A stretch of DNA of 64,000 bases from Roseiarcus sp963820775 (GCA_963820775.1 CAWGBF010000008.1:868001-932000), one strand, 5' to 3'. Shown: positions 17,325-28,167, numbered from the stretch's first letter. A program made the numbers and translations. The notes: generated by a model not told the origin, from the sequence alone.

Positions 17325-20148
17325 ATGGGCGACATGGCGTGGTGGCGGCCCATTCGGCTTGGGGGGAAATTGGTCCTGTTGCTTGCGCTCGTCCTCGCCG
17401 CGCCCGCCGCGGCTGATTCCAGGGCGCAATGGGAGGTGCTTAATGCGCAGGCGGTCGAAGCCTACCAGCGGGGCGATGTAAAAGCCGCGGTTTCTCTCGC
17501 AAAGCAGGCGCTGGGCTTGGCCCGGTCCGTATTCGGTCCCAAGGACCCGCACACCCTCGCCAGCCTGAACAACCTGGCGTCAGCACTGGAGGGAGATGGC
17601 CGATATGCCGACGCGGAGCCGCTATTCCGCGAGGCGCTTGACCTGTGCCGACAGGTCTTAGGCCCGAAAGACCCACAGACCCTGACGAGCATGAACAATC
17701 TGGCCATGGTGCTGCAGGATCAGGGCCGTTATGTCGAGGCCGAGAGTCTCTATCGCGAGAACTCTTGACCTCTCCCTACAGGTCCTGGGGAGCACCCATC
17801 GTGACACCATCGAAAGCATGAACAACCTGGCTAACGTGTTGGTGGACCAAGGCCGATATGGCGAGGCCGAGGCACTAGATCGTAAGACGCTCGATCTGTC
17901 CCGGGAAGCTCTGGGTGCCGAGCATCCCGACACTTTCACAAGCATGAACAGCCTAGCCAGCGTGCTGGCGGACCAGCACCGATATGCCGAGGCCGAGCGG
18001 CTCTATCGAGAGGCGCTCGATCTTTCTAGGCGTGTCCTGGGCCCGACGCATCCTGACACCCTCACGAGCATGAACAACCTGGCCATGATGATGCAGCATC
18101 AGGGTAGGTATGACGAGGCCGAGGTGCTTTTGCGCGAGACGCTTGGCCTATCCCAGCAGGTGAGGGGCCCCAAGCATCCCGACACAATAACCGTTATGAA
18201 CAATCTGACCTCCCTGCTGGTGGAACAACTCCGATATGGCGAGGCCGAGCGACTGGGACGCGAGACGCTCGACCTATCCCGGCAGGTCCTCGGCCCGAAG
18301 CATCCCGGAACCCTTACAAGCATGAACAACTTGGCCGCAGTGCTGGATAGCCAAGGCCAGTACGGCAAGGGCGAGGTGCTCTATCGCAAGACACTTGACC
18401 TTCGCCGGCAAGAGCTGGGACCCGGACACCCCGACACTTTGACGACGCAGCTCAATCTGATCAATGATCTTGCGGCGCAGGGAAAAGTTGCGACCGCCAT
18501 AGCCTTGCACCGCCAGGTGGAGCCGCTGATCCTCGACTGGCTAGGGGTCGAACTCTACACAACCGAGTCTTCCAATGCCCGCCGACAGATGGTGGCGTCG
18601 CAATCAACTTATCAGAATGTCGCTCTGAACCTCGCGGAGTTGCCCGGGGCCGGCGCGGCCGGTTCGGAAATGGCGGCCGGCCTCGGCGCTGCTGCGGTTC
18701 AAGGGCCTCGCGGTGGAAGAAGACGCCTACCTGGTGCATCTCAGCCGAAGCGGTGAGGACGCGCATGTTCGGGCGATCGCTGGCGAGTTGAGAGGCTTAC
18801 ACGCGCAAATGGCGCGGGTGGTCCAGGGCGGAGTTGGCGCTGAAAACGTCGCCGATATTATCGCAGGCATGGACGCCAAGCAGCACGAATTGGGGCGTCT
18901 CAGCCGCAGCTACGCCGCCTCGCTGCAGGTCCGCAACACCAACTTGAAGGACCTACGCCACGTCCTGGCCGAGAAAAGCGGCCTTCTCGAGATGCGGCTG
19001 TATCAGAAGATTGATTTCAAGACCGGGACACCGGGCCTAGTGCGAGTGGTCGGCATCTTCATTCCCCCAGTCGGCGACATCGCCGTGCGCGATCTTGGGC
19101 TGGCGGAAGAGATGGACGCGAACGTGAGCCTTTTGCTCTCCGGCTCGCCTGAGGCGACGGAGAAAGCGGCGGCAACGCTGTATCAGCAACTGCTCGCGCC
19201 GTTCGCTGCGGACCTCACTGGCCTGAAGCGTCTCTATGTCGCCCCGGACGGATCGCTCAACCTGGTGTCGTTCGGTCTCTTGCGCGGCCCGGATGGGCGG
19301 CGGGTGATGGACCAGCTAGTTGTGCGGCTGGTGCAAACCGGCCGCGATCTGTTGCGGCCGGTGCCCGACACACCAGCCAAGGGTCTCATTGCGGTCGGCG
19401 GGATTGATTTCGACCTCGCGGTTCCCAGTACACAGCCCGATGCGACGCCTGCAACCCAAGCGGGGCAGGCTGAAGCGATCGTGGATCGCGTCAAGCGCAC
19501 TCGCGGTGACACGCTCGATAGTTTGCGCAACGGCTTCGGCGCGCTGGCGCATAGCAAAGAGGAGGTCGAGACGATCGCCGATCTCTACGGCGACGCGCGT
19601 CGGGACGAGACTGTCGTACTGGCGGATGGTTCGGCAAAAGCGCCGACGCCGACCAAGGACTGGCTGCTGGGATTATCGCCGCCGCGGGTGCTGCACCTTG
19701 CAACCCATGGCTTCTATCGCGCGCCCAAACAGCCGTCCGATCAACCGATGCTGCTGGCGGGAATTGCGCTGGCGGGAGCCAATCGCAGTCTCAAGGATGG
19801 CGGCGACGGCGGGATCCTCTATGCCCTGGAGGCGCAGGATCTGAACCTGGAAGGCACCGAACTGGTGGTGCTGTCGGCCTGTCAGACAGCGCTCGGTCAA
19901 TATGACTACGGCGACGGGGTCTCGGGTCTGGTGCGTGCTTTGCGGGTGGCCGGGGCGCGCAACGTGCTGGTCACCCTGCGTTCGGTCGACGACGAGCAAG
20001 CTGCGGATTCATGCAGCGCTTCTACTTCCACTGGCTCAGCCAGAAGCAGAGCGACCCCGCCGCCGCTCTGCGCGACGCACAGGCCGAATACACCAACGAA
20101 CCAAACCAAGACACGACATGGACCAGTTTCATCATCGTCGGCGAGTAA
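17325..20148 (+). pseudogene. TPR-CHAT copy B, three frameshifts
   Basis: The gene starts with a signal peptide (MGDMAWWRPIRLGGKL) and had about eight 42-residue TPRs before the linker and CHAT domain. It is interrupted three times: an extra A near 17759 (GAGAACTCT for GAGACTCT), a 4-bp GGCC duplication at about 18675-18682, and a missing base near 20006 just before FMQRFYF. The catalytic segments LHLATHGFY and VLSACQTALGQ remain readable in the last large open frame (from about 18713). The end was taken as TAA 20146-20148 by alignment with the paralogues. No accessory pair follows; copy C starts 92 bases later. It is probably inactive unless the indels are assembly errors. Confidence 0.85.
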
Positions 20149-20240
20149 ATGCTGTGAACTTCGGCCGCGCCGGGATTGTGACGGCCCGACGATCTCCGCA
20201 GCCGTCGACGAACGCAGGCTCGACTTGAGAAGGGCACGAC

Positions 20241-23184
20241 ATGGGGTTGGGAGGGCTTTCTCGGCTGGTCTGGGCAGCGATTGTGCTGCTCGCACTGATC
20301 TATCCCGGGTGCGACACCGCCGCCGCTGACTCCAGGGCCGAATGGAAGACGCTCAACGCGCAGGCGCTCCAGGCCAGTCAACGGGGTGAAGGCGACGTAG
20401 CAGTGTCTCTCGCATCGCGGGCATTGACATTGGCCCGCGCCCAGTTCGGCCCTCAAGACCCCGACACCCTCACCAGCATGAACAATCTGGGCCTCGCATT
20501 GCAGAGCCAGGGCCGCTATGGCGAAGCTGAGTCGCTGTATCGCGAGACGCTCGACCTACTTCGACAAGTTCGGGGCTCCAATCATCGCCACACCCTGACC
20601 AGTATGGATAACTTGGCTGGCGTGCTACTGCGCCAGGGCCGGTACGGTGAGGCAGAGTCACTGTATCGCAAGACGCTTGACCTGCGGCGGCAGGTTCTGG
20701 GGCCCAAGCATCCCGATAGTCTCACGAGCCTGAACAACCTGGCAACCGCGCTCGACAGCCAAGGTAGGTACGGGGAGGCGGAGTCGTTGTATCGCGAGGC
20801 ACTTGGCCTGCTTCGGGAGGTGCTGGGCCCTAAAGATCCTTACACCATTTCTGCTATGGACAATCTGGCCGGCGCGCTGGACGAGCAAGGCCGATATGGC
20901 GAGGCGGAGACAATGCATCGCGAGGCGCTCGAGCTAAATCTACAGGTTCTAGGCCCTAGCGATCCAGGTACCCTCATTAGCATGAACAACCTGGCCGGTG
21001 TGTTTCAGCTTCAGGGCCGCTATGCCGAGGCCGAGATACTCTATCGTGAGGCGCTCGACCTTACCCGACAGCTATTGGGCCCCAAGCATCCCGAGACTTC
21101 TCGCTAGCATGAATAACTTGGCCACCGTGATGGAGGACCTGGGTCGATATGACGAAGCCGTGCCGCTGTATCGCGAGACGCTCGACCTATATCGGCAGGT
21201 GCTGGGCCCCCAACATCCCGACACCCTCGTCAGCATTGGCAACTTGGCCAGCGTGTTGGAACGACAGAGCCGATATGGCGAGGCCGAGCCGCTGTATCGC
21301 GAGGCGCTCGACCTTTGCCGCCAGGTGCTGGGTGCCAAGCATCCCACCACCCTCACAAGCTTGAACGGTTTGGCCCAGGTGTTGCAGAGGCAGGGTCGGT
21401 ATGCCGAGGCCGAGCCGCTGTACCGCGAAACACTCGACTGGAGTCGAAAGACGCTGGGCCTTAGTCATCCCAAGACGCTAACAACCCAGCTTGATCTGAC
21501 CTTTGACTTAGCGGCGCAGGGGCGTGTCGCCGAGGCGGTAGCGTTGCATCAGGAGATGGAGTTGCTGATTCTCGACCGGCTCGGGGACGAACTATACACG
21601 ACCGAATCAGCCAGAATTCGGCGACATTTGGTAGTGTCACAGGCCACCTATCAAGACGTCGCTCTCGCCTTGGCCCAGATGCCTAGCGCCAGCGCGGCTG
21701 GGTCGAAGATGGCAGCCTCGGCGCTGCTCCGGTTTAAGGGGCTTGCGGTCGAAGAGGACACCTTTCTGGCGCGGCTAGGTCGAGGCGGCGAAGACGAGCA
21801 TATCCGCGCCGTCGCAGGCGAGTTGCAAGGCCTCCACGCGCAGATGGCGCGGCTGATCCAGGGCAGCGCCAGCGGGGAGGCCGTCACCGACTTCACTGCG
21901 CGTTTGGACGAAAAGCAGCACGAACTAGGCCGTCTGAGCCGCAACTATGCAACGTCATTGCAGGTTCGCCACGCAAGCCTCAAAGACCTTCGCGGCATTC
22001 TGACCGAGCAAAGCGCCCTGCTCGAGATGCGGCTGTATCACAGGGCCGACTTCAAGACTGCGACGCCCGGTCCAGCGCGCTTGGCCGGCGTCCTGATCAC
22101 TCCGACCGGCGACATTGCGGTGCGCGATCTCGGTCTGACGGACGAGATTGACGCGAACGTGAACCGCCTGCTCTCGGGTACGCCCGGGGCGGCGGAAGAG
22201 GCGGCCGCCGCGCTGTATCAGCAGGTGCTCGCACCGTTTGCTGGGGACCTCGCGGGCCTGAAGCGGCTCTATGTCGCCCCTGATGGAGCGCTGAACCTAG
22301 TGTCGTTCGGGCTGTTGCGCACCCCCGACGGCCAGCGCGTAATGGATCGCCTGGATGTGCGACTGGTGCAGACGGGTCGTGATCTGTTGCGGCCGGCGGC
22401 CGACAAGCCCGCCAAGGGGCTGGTGGCGGTCGGCGGCATTGACTTCGAGTTCGCTGTTCCCAGCGCAAAGCCCGATGCGACGCCTGCGACCCAAATGGCG
22501 CAGGCCGATGTGATCGTTGATCGGGTCAAGCGCACGCGCGGCGACACGCTGGACAGTTTGCGCAACGGCTTCGGCGCGCTGGCGCATAGCAAAGAGGAGG
22601 TCGAGACGATCGCCGATCTCTACGGCGACGCGCGTCGGGACGAGACTGTCGTACTGGCGGATGGTTCGGCAAAAGCGCCGACGCCGACCAAAGACTGGCT
22701 GCTTAGATTGCCGCCGGCGCGGGTGCTCCATCTTGCCACTCACGGCTTCTATCGCGCGCCCAAACAACCGTCCGATCAGCCGATGCTGCTAGCCGGGATT
22801 GCGCTGGCTGGGGCCAATCGTAGCCTCAAGGAGGGCGGCGACGGCGGCATCCTCTATGCGCTGGAGGCGCAGGACCTGAACCTTGAAGGCACGGAACTGG
22901 TGGTGCTGTCGGCTTGTCAGACGGCGCTCGGCCAATATGACTACGGCGACGGCGTTTCCGGCCTGGTTCGGGCGCTGCGCGTGGCCGGCGCACGCCACGT
23001 GCTGGTCACCCTGCGTTCGGTCAGCGACCAGCAAGCCGCAAAATTCATGCAGCGCTTCTACTTCCACTGGCTCAGCCAGAAACAGAGCGACCCGGCCGCC
23101 GCCCTGCGCGACGCACAGGCCGAATACGCCAACGCGCCAAACCAGGACACAACATGGACCAGCTTCATCATCGTCGGGGAGTAA
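20241..23184 (+). pseudogene. TPR-CHAT copy C, single frameshift
   Basis: ATG 20241 opens a signal peptide (MGLGGLSRLVWAAIVLLAL) with Cys in IYPGCDTA, which could be a lipobox-like site. About nine TPRs follow. One extra T at about 21097-21100 (PETSR* instead of PETLASMNN) breaks the sixth repeat; the second open frame then runs uninterrupted through the linker and CHAT domain, with His in LHLATHGFY and Cys in LSACQTALG, to TAA 23182-23184. Apart from that base the gene is complete at about 980 codons. Because the defect is one base in a repetitive gene, it might be a sequencing error, phase variation or real inactivation. Confidence 0.85.
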
Positions 23185-23213
23185 GGAGTCACTGCAACGC
23201 TACAAGGCTTTGC

Positions 23214-23525
23214 GTGGTGGTCGGCGCAATCGTCTTGGCGCTGGCGCCGATTTCGACATCGGCCGAGCCCTGGATGGAGGATGGCAAGACATGTTTTTGC
23301 TTGAAGAATCCGAATGTCGGGGTTGTCCGCGGCTGCACGGGCACTCGGTTCGGCGGAGATACCGACGTAACAGCGAGATGCTCCGGTGGGGAGACTGGCG
23401 ACAAAATCACGAAGCTCAAGGTGGAGTCTCCGTGGAGTCCGATCAAGGACGGTGATGACGGCTGCACTCCCTGCGCTTCGAAGCGCGCATCCGTGAAGGA
23501 GGTGCCTCGTGGGGAGGCAGAATGA
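23214..23525 (+). CDS. Small secreted Cys-containing protein linked to CHAT genes
   Basis: A hydrophobic signal peptide (VVVGAIVLALAPISTSA) precedes EPWMEDGKTCFCLK. The mature part of about 85 residues has six Cys: TCFC, RGC, ARC and GCTPC, suggesting disulfides outside the cytoplasm. The start is uncertain: GTG 23214 gives 103 residues, while an in-frame ATG at 23154 lies inside the CHAT gene end. The last 17 bases overlap the membrane-protein gene. No known family is recognised. A fused, broken copy follows CHAT A, so the association with CHAT genes is recurrent within this locus; a role as partner, substrate or inhibitor is inference. Confidence 0.6.
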   Translation: MVVGAIVLALAPISTSAEPWMEDGKTCFCLKNPNVGVVRGCTGTRFGGDTDVTARCSGGETGDKITKLKVESPWSPIKDGDDGCTPCASKRASVKEVPRGEAE

Positions 23526-24144
23526 AGCTCTGAGCCTCGGCGATATAATTTCTTCCGTCGGGGCGGCGCTGGGGTTGATTGCGGCGTGGCTCTACGTCGC
23601 TGGTTGGACATATGCGTACGCCTACTTCGATCGATTTCGGATACCGCTGCTGCTGGTCGACATCCCTTTTCAGCACATGCTGGTCTACGGCGGCCTCGTA
23701 GTTCTCAAGAATCTTTGGTCGTCGGTGCTGATCGCGGCGCTCGTGATCGTCGGACTTTGGAGCTTGGCGCGATGGTTTCGGCAATTGGGTCGGTTCTTCG
23801 TCAACACGACAATTGTCGTCGGGATCCTCGGCGGATTTGCACTCGCGCATGCTGGCGGGATCCGGACAGCGAACGATGATTTCCAGGCAGAGCGTGGTAG
23901 CGACTATGTAGCCTATCCGCGATTGCGCCTAATGTTGAAGAAGGACACTGCGGAGACGCCGAGCGAGGCTTTCCGTGACACTGCGATGACGGATTGCAAC
24001 CGTCTGCTAGCGGCCACGAAGGACAGACTATTTCTGATCCGCCCGTCGCGCGATGCGCCGGGCGCAGACATCGACACCTATGTGGTCCCGGCAGAGCAAG
24101 TCCTTGCGATGCGGATTACTGGAAACTACGTGAGCTGCCCTTGA
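23509..24144 (+). CDS. Three-helix membrane protein linked to CHAT genes
   Basis: The 211-residue protein starts at GTG 23509, overlapping the upstream gene by 17 bases. Hydrophobic segments lie at about residues 9-35 (IISSVGAALGLIAAWLYVAG), 60-83 (VVLKNLWSSVLIAALVIVGL) and 90-112 (FFVNTTIVVGILGGFALAHA). A soluble C-terminal domain of about 95 residues follows, with FLIRPSRDAPGADIDTY and a final GNYVSCP. Two Cys (TDCNR, SCP) are present. I do not recognise a family. The gene forms a unit with the upstream small secreted protein, and a decayed second copy lies after CHAT A. It could anchor the exported CHAT system to the inner membrane, but that is inference from position. Confidence 0.7.
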   Translation: MGRQNEALSLGDIISSVGAALGLIAAWLYVAGWTYAYAYFDRFRIPLLLVDIPFQHMLVYGGLVVLKNLWSSVLIAALVIVGLWSLARWFRQLGRFFVNTTIVVGILGGFALAHAGGIRTANDDFQAERGSDYVAYPRLRLMLKKDTAETPSEAFRDTAMTDCNRLLAATKDRLFLIRPSRDAPGADIDTYVVPAEQVLAMRITGNYVSCP

Positions 24145-24210
24145 AGAAGTCGAGTGCGATGAAGTTATACTTCCGAGAAGACATTTGTCCTGGCTCTACG
24201 CACGGAGAGA

Positions 24211-27183
24211 ATGGTGATACGAATCTTCGTGGTTGCAAAGCGTGCCCTTGTCTTCGCGGGATCTGCAATCCTGATTGTAAGTACTGCGCTCGGAAACCCC
24301 CAAGAGGACCAGTCAAGATGGATGTCGCTCGCAGATGAAGCAATTCACGCCTATAAGCGCGGAGATTTTAGCGGTGCTGCGAAGCCAGCCGAGCGGGCGT
24401 TGAACCTTGCTCGCAGCGCATTCGGGCTAAGCGATCCCGCTACCCTTAGCAGCATGCACTTCATGGCCCTCGTCTTCGACCGCCAGGGCCGATATAGCGA
24501 GGCTGAACCACTGTTTCGCGAGTCCCTCAACGTGCGTCGACAGACCTTTGGGCCTAAGGGTCCGGAGACTCTCGACGAAATGAACAACTTGGCAATGGTG
24601 CTGATGCGCGGAGGGAAATACAGCGAGGCCGAACCGCTGTTTCGGGAGACCCTAGCACTGCGCCGGGAGGCGGAAGGCCCAAGGCATATCGACACCCTCG
24701 CTAGTATGAACAACCTTGCGGTTTTACTTTCGAACCAGGGGCGGTATCTGGAGGCGGAGCAGCTTCATCGGGAGACGCTTGAGTTGCGTCAGCAGATACT
24801 GGGCCCGGAGCACGCTCAAACAATAATTAGCATGAACAATTTGGCAACCGTATTGCTGGAACAAGGTCGGTTTGGCGAGGCCGAGGTATTGTATCGGGAT
24901 GCGCTGCCCTTAGTCCAAAAGAGGTTGGGCCGCAAAAACCCCTCTATCATTGTTAACCTAGGCAATTTGGCAAGTGTCCTGGAATTTCAGCGCCGGTACG
25001 ACGAGGCCGAGCCGTTGTTTCGTGAGGCTCTCAGCCTGAGCGAAGAAGTATTGGGACCCAAGAATCCTGACACGCTCATAAGCTTGAACAACCTAGCAGG
25101 TTTTTTGGAGAGTCAGGGCCGTTATAGTGAGGCCGAACCTCTTTTTCGCCGCGCTCTCGACCTGAAACAAGAGGTGCTGGGCCCAAAGCATCGAGGCACA
25201 TTTACTTCAATGAATAACCTGGCTGCTGTCCTTGCGGATCAGGGTCAGAATAGCGAGGCTGAGCAGCTGCATCGCAAGACGCTCGATTTGCGTCAGCAGG
25301 TACTCGGACCCAAGCACCCCGACACTCTCAGCAGCATGTATGACTTGGCTTTTCTTCTACGGACGGAGGGGCAATACGTCGAGTCCGAGCGGTTGTTTCG
25401 CGAGACGTTGGAACGTCGAAAGGAAGTGCTCGGGTCTAGCCATCCGGAAACGTTGGAAACGTGGCTTAATCTGACTTTTGATCTGGCGGTACAAGGGCAT
25501 GTTGTCGACGCCATCACTTTGCACTGGCTGATGGAGCCGCTGATCCTCGATCGACTGGGTGCAGAACTCTACACCACCGAATCTGCGAAAGTGCGGCGGC
25601 AAACGGTGGCGTCACAAAATATATACCAAGACATCGCTGTTAGCCTCGCTCAGTCGCCGGAAGCTGGAGTAGCGGGCGGACAAATGGCGGCCTCGGCGCT
25701 GCTGCGGTTCAAGGGGCTCGCGGTGGAAGAAGACGCCTATTTGGCGCGGCTCTCCCGAAGCGGCAATGACGAGCACATCCGGGCTGTGGCCGCCGAGTTG
25801 CGAGACCTTCATGCGCAGATGGCGCGGCTGACCCAAGGGAACTTTGACCCGAAGGTCCAAGGGATCTTGGACTCACAGCAGATGACCGACCTAATAGCTC
25901 GCGTGGACGCAAAACAGCTCGAACTGGGCCGTCTGAGCCACAACTACGCCACGTCGCTGCAGGTCCGCAACGCCAGCCTGCAAGACCTTCAGGCGCGCCT
26001 GCCCGAGCGGAGTGCGCTGCTCGACATACGGCTGTATCACAGGGTCGACTTCAAGACTGCGACGTTCGGTCCGGCTCGCTTCGCGGGTGTCCTCATCCCT
26101 CCGACCGGTGACATAGTTGTGCGCGATCTTGGGGCGACGGACGAGACCGACGCGAGCGTGAATTTCTTTCTTTCTGGATCGCCCGAGGCGACGGAAAAAG
26201 CGGCGACGGCGCTGTATCAGCAGCTGCTCGCGCCGTTCGCTGCGGACCTCGCCGACCTGAAGCATCTCTATGTCGCCCCGGACGGATCGCTCAACCTAGT
26301 GTCATTCGGCCTGTTGCGGGCCCCGGACGGAGCGCGCGTGATGGATCGCTTCGACCTGCGTCTAGTGCAGACAGGCCGCGACCTGCTGCGGCCTGCTGCG
26401 GACAAGCCAGCTAAGGGTCTCATTGCGGTCGGGGGCATCGATTTCGACCTCGCACTCCCCGCTATCAAGGCCGATGCGACTCCTGCGATACAGATGGCGC
26501 AGGCCGATGCGATCGTGGATCGGGTCAAGCGCACGCGCGGCGACACGCTGGACAGTTTGCGCAACGGCTTCGGCGCGCTGGCGCATAGCAAAGAGGAGGT
26601 CGAGACGATCGCCGATCTCTACGGCGACGCGCGTCGGGACGAGACTGTCGTACTGGCGGATGGTTCGGCAAAAGCGCCGACGCCGACCAAAGACTGGCTG
26701 CTTAGATTGCCGCCGGCGCGGGTGCTCCATCTTGCCACTCACGGCTTCTATCGCGCGCCCAAACAACCGTCCGATCAGCCGATGCTGCTAGCCGGGATTG
26801 CGCTGGCTGGGGCCAATCGTAGCCTCAAGGAGGGCGGCGACGGCGGCATCCTCTATGCGCTGGAGGCGCAGGACCTGAACCTTGAAGGCACGGAACTGGT
26901 GGTGCTGTCGGCTTGTCAGACGGCGCTCGGACAATATGACTACGGTGACGGCGTCTCCGGTCTAGTTCGGGCTTTGCGCGTGGCCGGCGCGCGCAACGTA
27001 CTCGTCACTTTGCGTTCGGTCGACGACGAGCAAGCTGCGAGATTCATGCAGCGCTTCTACTTCCACTGGCTCAGCCAGAAACAGAGCGACCCGGCCGCCG
27101 CCCTGCGCGACGCACAGGCCGAATACACCAACGCGCCAAACCAGGACACAACATGGACCAGCTTCATCATCGTCGGGGAGTAG
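24211..27183 (+). CDS. TPR-CHAT protein D, exported
   Basis: This intact 990-residue paralogue has an N-terminal hydrophobic signal (VVAKRALVFAGSAILIVSTA) and then nine 42-residue TPRs (for example GRYSEAEPLFRESLNVRRQ). The TPRs differ from those of A, B and C in most variable positions. The linker is slightly longer than in A because of an insert around NFDPKVQGILDSQQMTD. The CHAT catalytic residues are His844 (LHLATHGFY, codon 26740-26742) and Cys902 (LSACQTALG, codon 26914-26916). The last third is almost identical in DNA to copy A. No accessory pair follows; downstream is about 270 bases of empty sequence and then the tRNA fragment. Confidence 0.9.
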   Translation: MVIRIFVVAKRALVFAGSAILIVSTALGNPQEDQSRWMSLADEAIHAYKRGDFSGAAKPAERALNLARSAFGLSDPATLSSMHFMALVFDRQGRYSEAEPLFRESLNVRRQTFGPKGPETLDEMNNLAMVLMRGGKYSEAEPLFRETLALRREAEGPRHIDTLASMNNLAVLLSNQGRYLEAEQLHRETLELRQQILGPEHAQTIISMNNLATVLLEQGRFGEAEVLYRDALPLVQKRLGRKNPSIIVNLGNLASVLEFQRRYDEAEPLFREALSLSEEVLGPKNPDTLISLNNLAGFLESQGRYSEAEPLFRRALDLKQEVLGPKHRGTFTSMNNLAAVLADQGQNSEAEQLHRKTLDLRQQVLGPKHPDTLSSMYDLAFLLRTEGQYVESERLFRETLERRKEVLGSSHPETLETWLNLTFDLAVQGHVVDAITLHWLMEPLILDRLGAELYTTESAKVRRQTVASQNIYQDIAVSLAQSPEAGVAGGQMAASALLRFKGLAVEEDAYLARLSRSGNDEHIRAVAAELRDLHAQMARLTQGNFDPKVQGILDSQQMTDLIARVDAKQLELGRLSHNYATSLQVRNASLQDLQARLPERSALLDIRLYHRVDFKTATFGPARFAGVLIPPTGDIVVRDLGATDETDASVNFFLSGSPEATEKAATALYQQLLAPFAADLADLKHLYVAPDGSLNLVSFGLLRAPDGARVMDRFDLRLVQTGRDLLRPAADKPAKGLIAVGGIDFDLALPAIKADATPAIQMAQADAIVDRVKRTRGDTLDSLRNGFGALAHSKEEVETIADLYGDARRDETVVLADGSAKAPTPTKDWLLRLPPARVLHLATHGFYRAPKQPSDQPMLLAGIALAGANRSLKEGGDGGILYALEAQDLNLEGTELVVLSACQTALGQYDYGDGVSGLVRALRVAGARNVLVTLRSVDDEQAARFMQRFYFHWLSQKQSDPAAALRDAQAEYTNAPNQDTTWTSFIIVGE

Positions 27184-27455
27184 CTGCTCATCCGTAAAGC
27201 ACTGAGACATCGCCGGATCGCTGCCACAGCCAGACTGCCGGTAGTGCGAGTCGGCGGCGTTCCAACACCAATCCGCGCGACGGGAGGTCATCAACTCCAC
27301 ACCATTTGGCCGGGCGCACCCGACATCCCACGCCGTTCAGACCTCCTCCGCCGGAGCAGTTGCGCGGCGGGTCCGCTACAGGTCCGTTGCACCGCCCGCT
27401 ACTTGGGGAATGGGGCCCATCTGTTCTTAAAATATAGCGATATCAAGATCTTCGA

Positions 27456-27505
27456 TGGTGGGCGCACAAGGGCTCGAACCTTGGACCCGCTGATTAAGAG
27501 TCAGC
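27456..27505 (-). other. Partial tRNA-Lys(CTT), probable attachment site
   Basis: Read on the minus strand, this is the 3' part of a tRNA-Lys: a full anticodon arm GCTGACTCTTAATCAGC with anticodon CTT, the variable loop, a T-arm with GGTTCGAGCC, the acceptor 3' strand and CCA. The D-arm and 5' acceptor strand are missing; upstream bases are unrelated. Such 3' tRNA fragments next to an integrase gene are typical integration cores (att sites) of genomic islands. The matching complete tRNA-Lys is not in the window. Confidence 0.8.
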
Positions 27506-27669
27506 GATTTTGTCTTGACAAGGTGCGGCGGGTCAGGGGCTCTTTCTTTGCAAAATCACGATAATGATTGACATTATTCGCGCTGGCTAGTTCTGTCTAT
27601 ATCGGCGGGGGAAGGCGCAAGACACACTAAAACCTTCCCCTGCGCTTCCCCGAGGGAGTCAGTGGGTTC

Positions 27670-28140
27670 GTGCTCACCGATGTTTTTGTTCGAAAGGCTG
27701 CGCCGGGACCCAAGCGGCAGGAGATCGCGGACGGGCAGACGCCGGGCTTGTACCTGCTCGTTCAACCCAGCGGCGCAAAGTCATTTGCATGCCGTTACAG
27801 CCGCGACGGCAGGGTCAAGAAGGTAACGCTCGGCCCGTACCCTTCCCTGTCGCTTGCCGAGGCGCGACGGCAAGCGTTGCAGCTCGCGGCGCAAGTCGCA
27901 AATGGCGGCGATCCACAGGCGGAAAAGAAAGCGGCGCGTAGAGTCGTGCTCGCACGCGCCCGTACCGTCAGGATGATCGCCGACGAATTCCTGAAACGCC
28001 ACACCGACGAGAAGAACGGCCCGCGCTGGGCGACGGAAACTCGCCGTATTCTGGACCGCAACGTATTGCCGGCAATCGGCGACAAGCCCGCCGCGAGTGT
28101 CGGTTACGTTACTAGCCTTGTCCGGGAAGGCCGAGATTCA
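27670..28140 (+). pseudogene. P4-type tyrosine integrase, N-terminal fragment
   Basis: GTG 27670 opens an integrase N-terminus: the DUF4102 arm-binding domain (LTDVFVRKAAPG, QTPGLYLLVQPSGAKSF, VTLGPYPSLSLAEARRQA) and the start of the core-binding domain (RRILDRNVLPAIGDKPAASV). About 28100 the frame changes, and a short further piece (AEIHDILDAITDRH) is seen in another frame. The catalytic domain with R-H-R-Y is absent. Together with the tRNA-Lys fragment 165 bases upstream, it marks a decayed genomic-island end. It cannot be active as an integrase. Confidence 0.8.
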
Positions 28141-28167
28141 CGACATACTCGACGCGATCACGGACCG

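Noticed and set aside
13360..27183. Reading the CHAT genes as part of a type III-E CRISPR or gasdermin system
   Set aside because: No Cas genes, CRISPR repeats or gasdermin-like gene are present, and the signal peptides argue against a cytoplasmic role.
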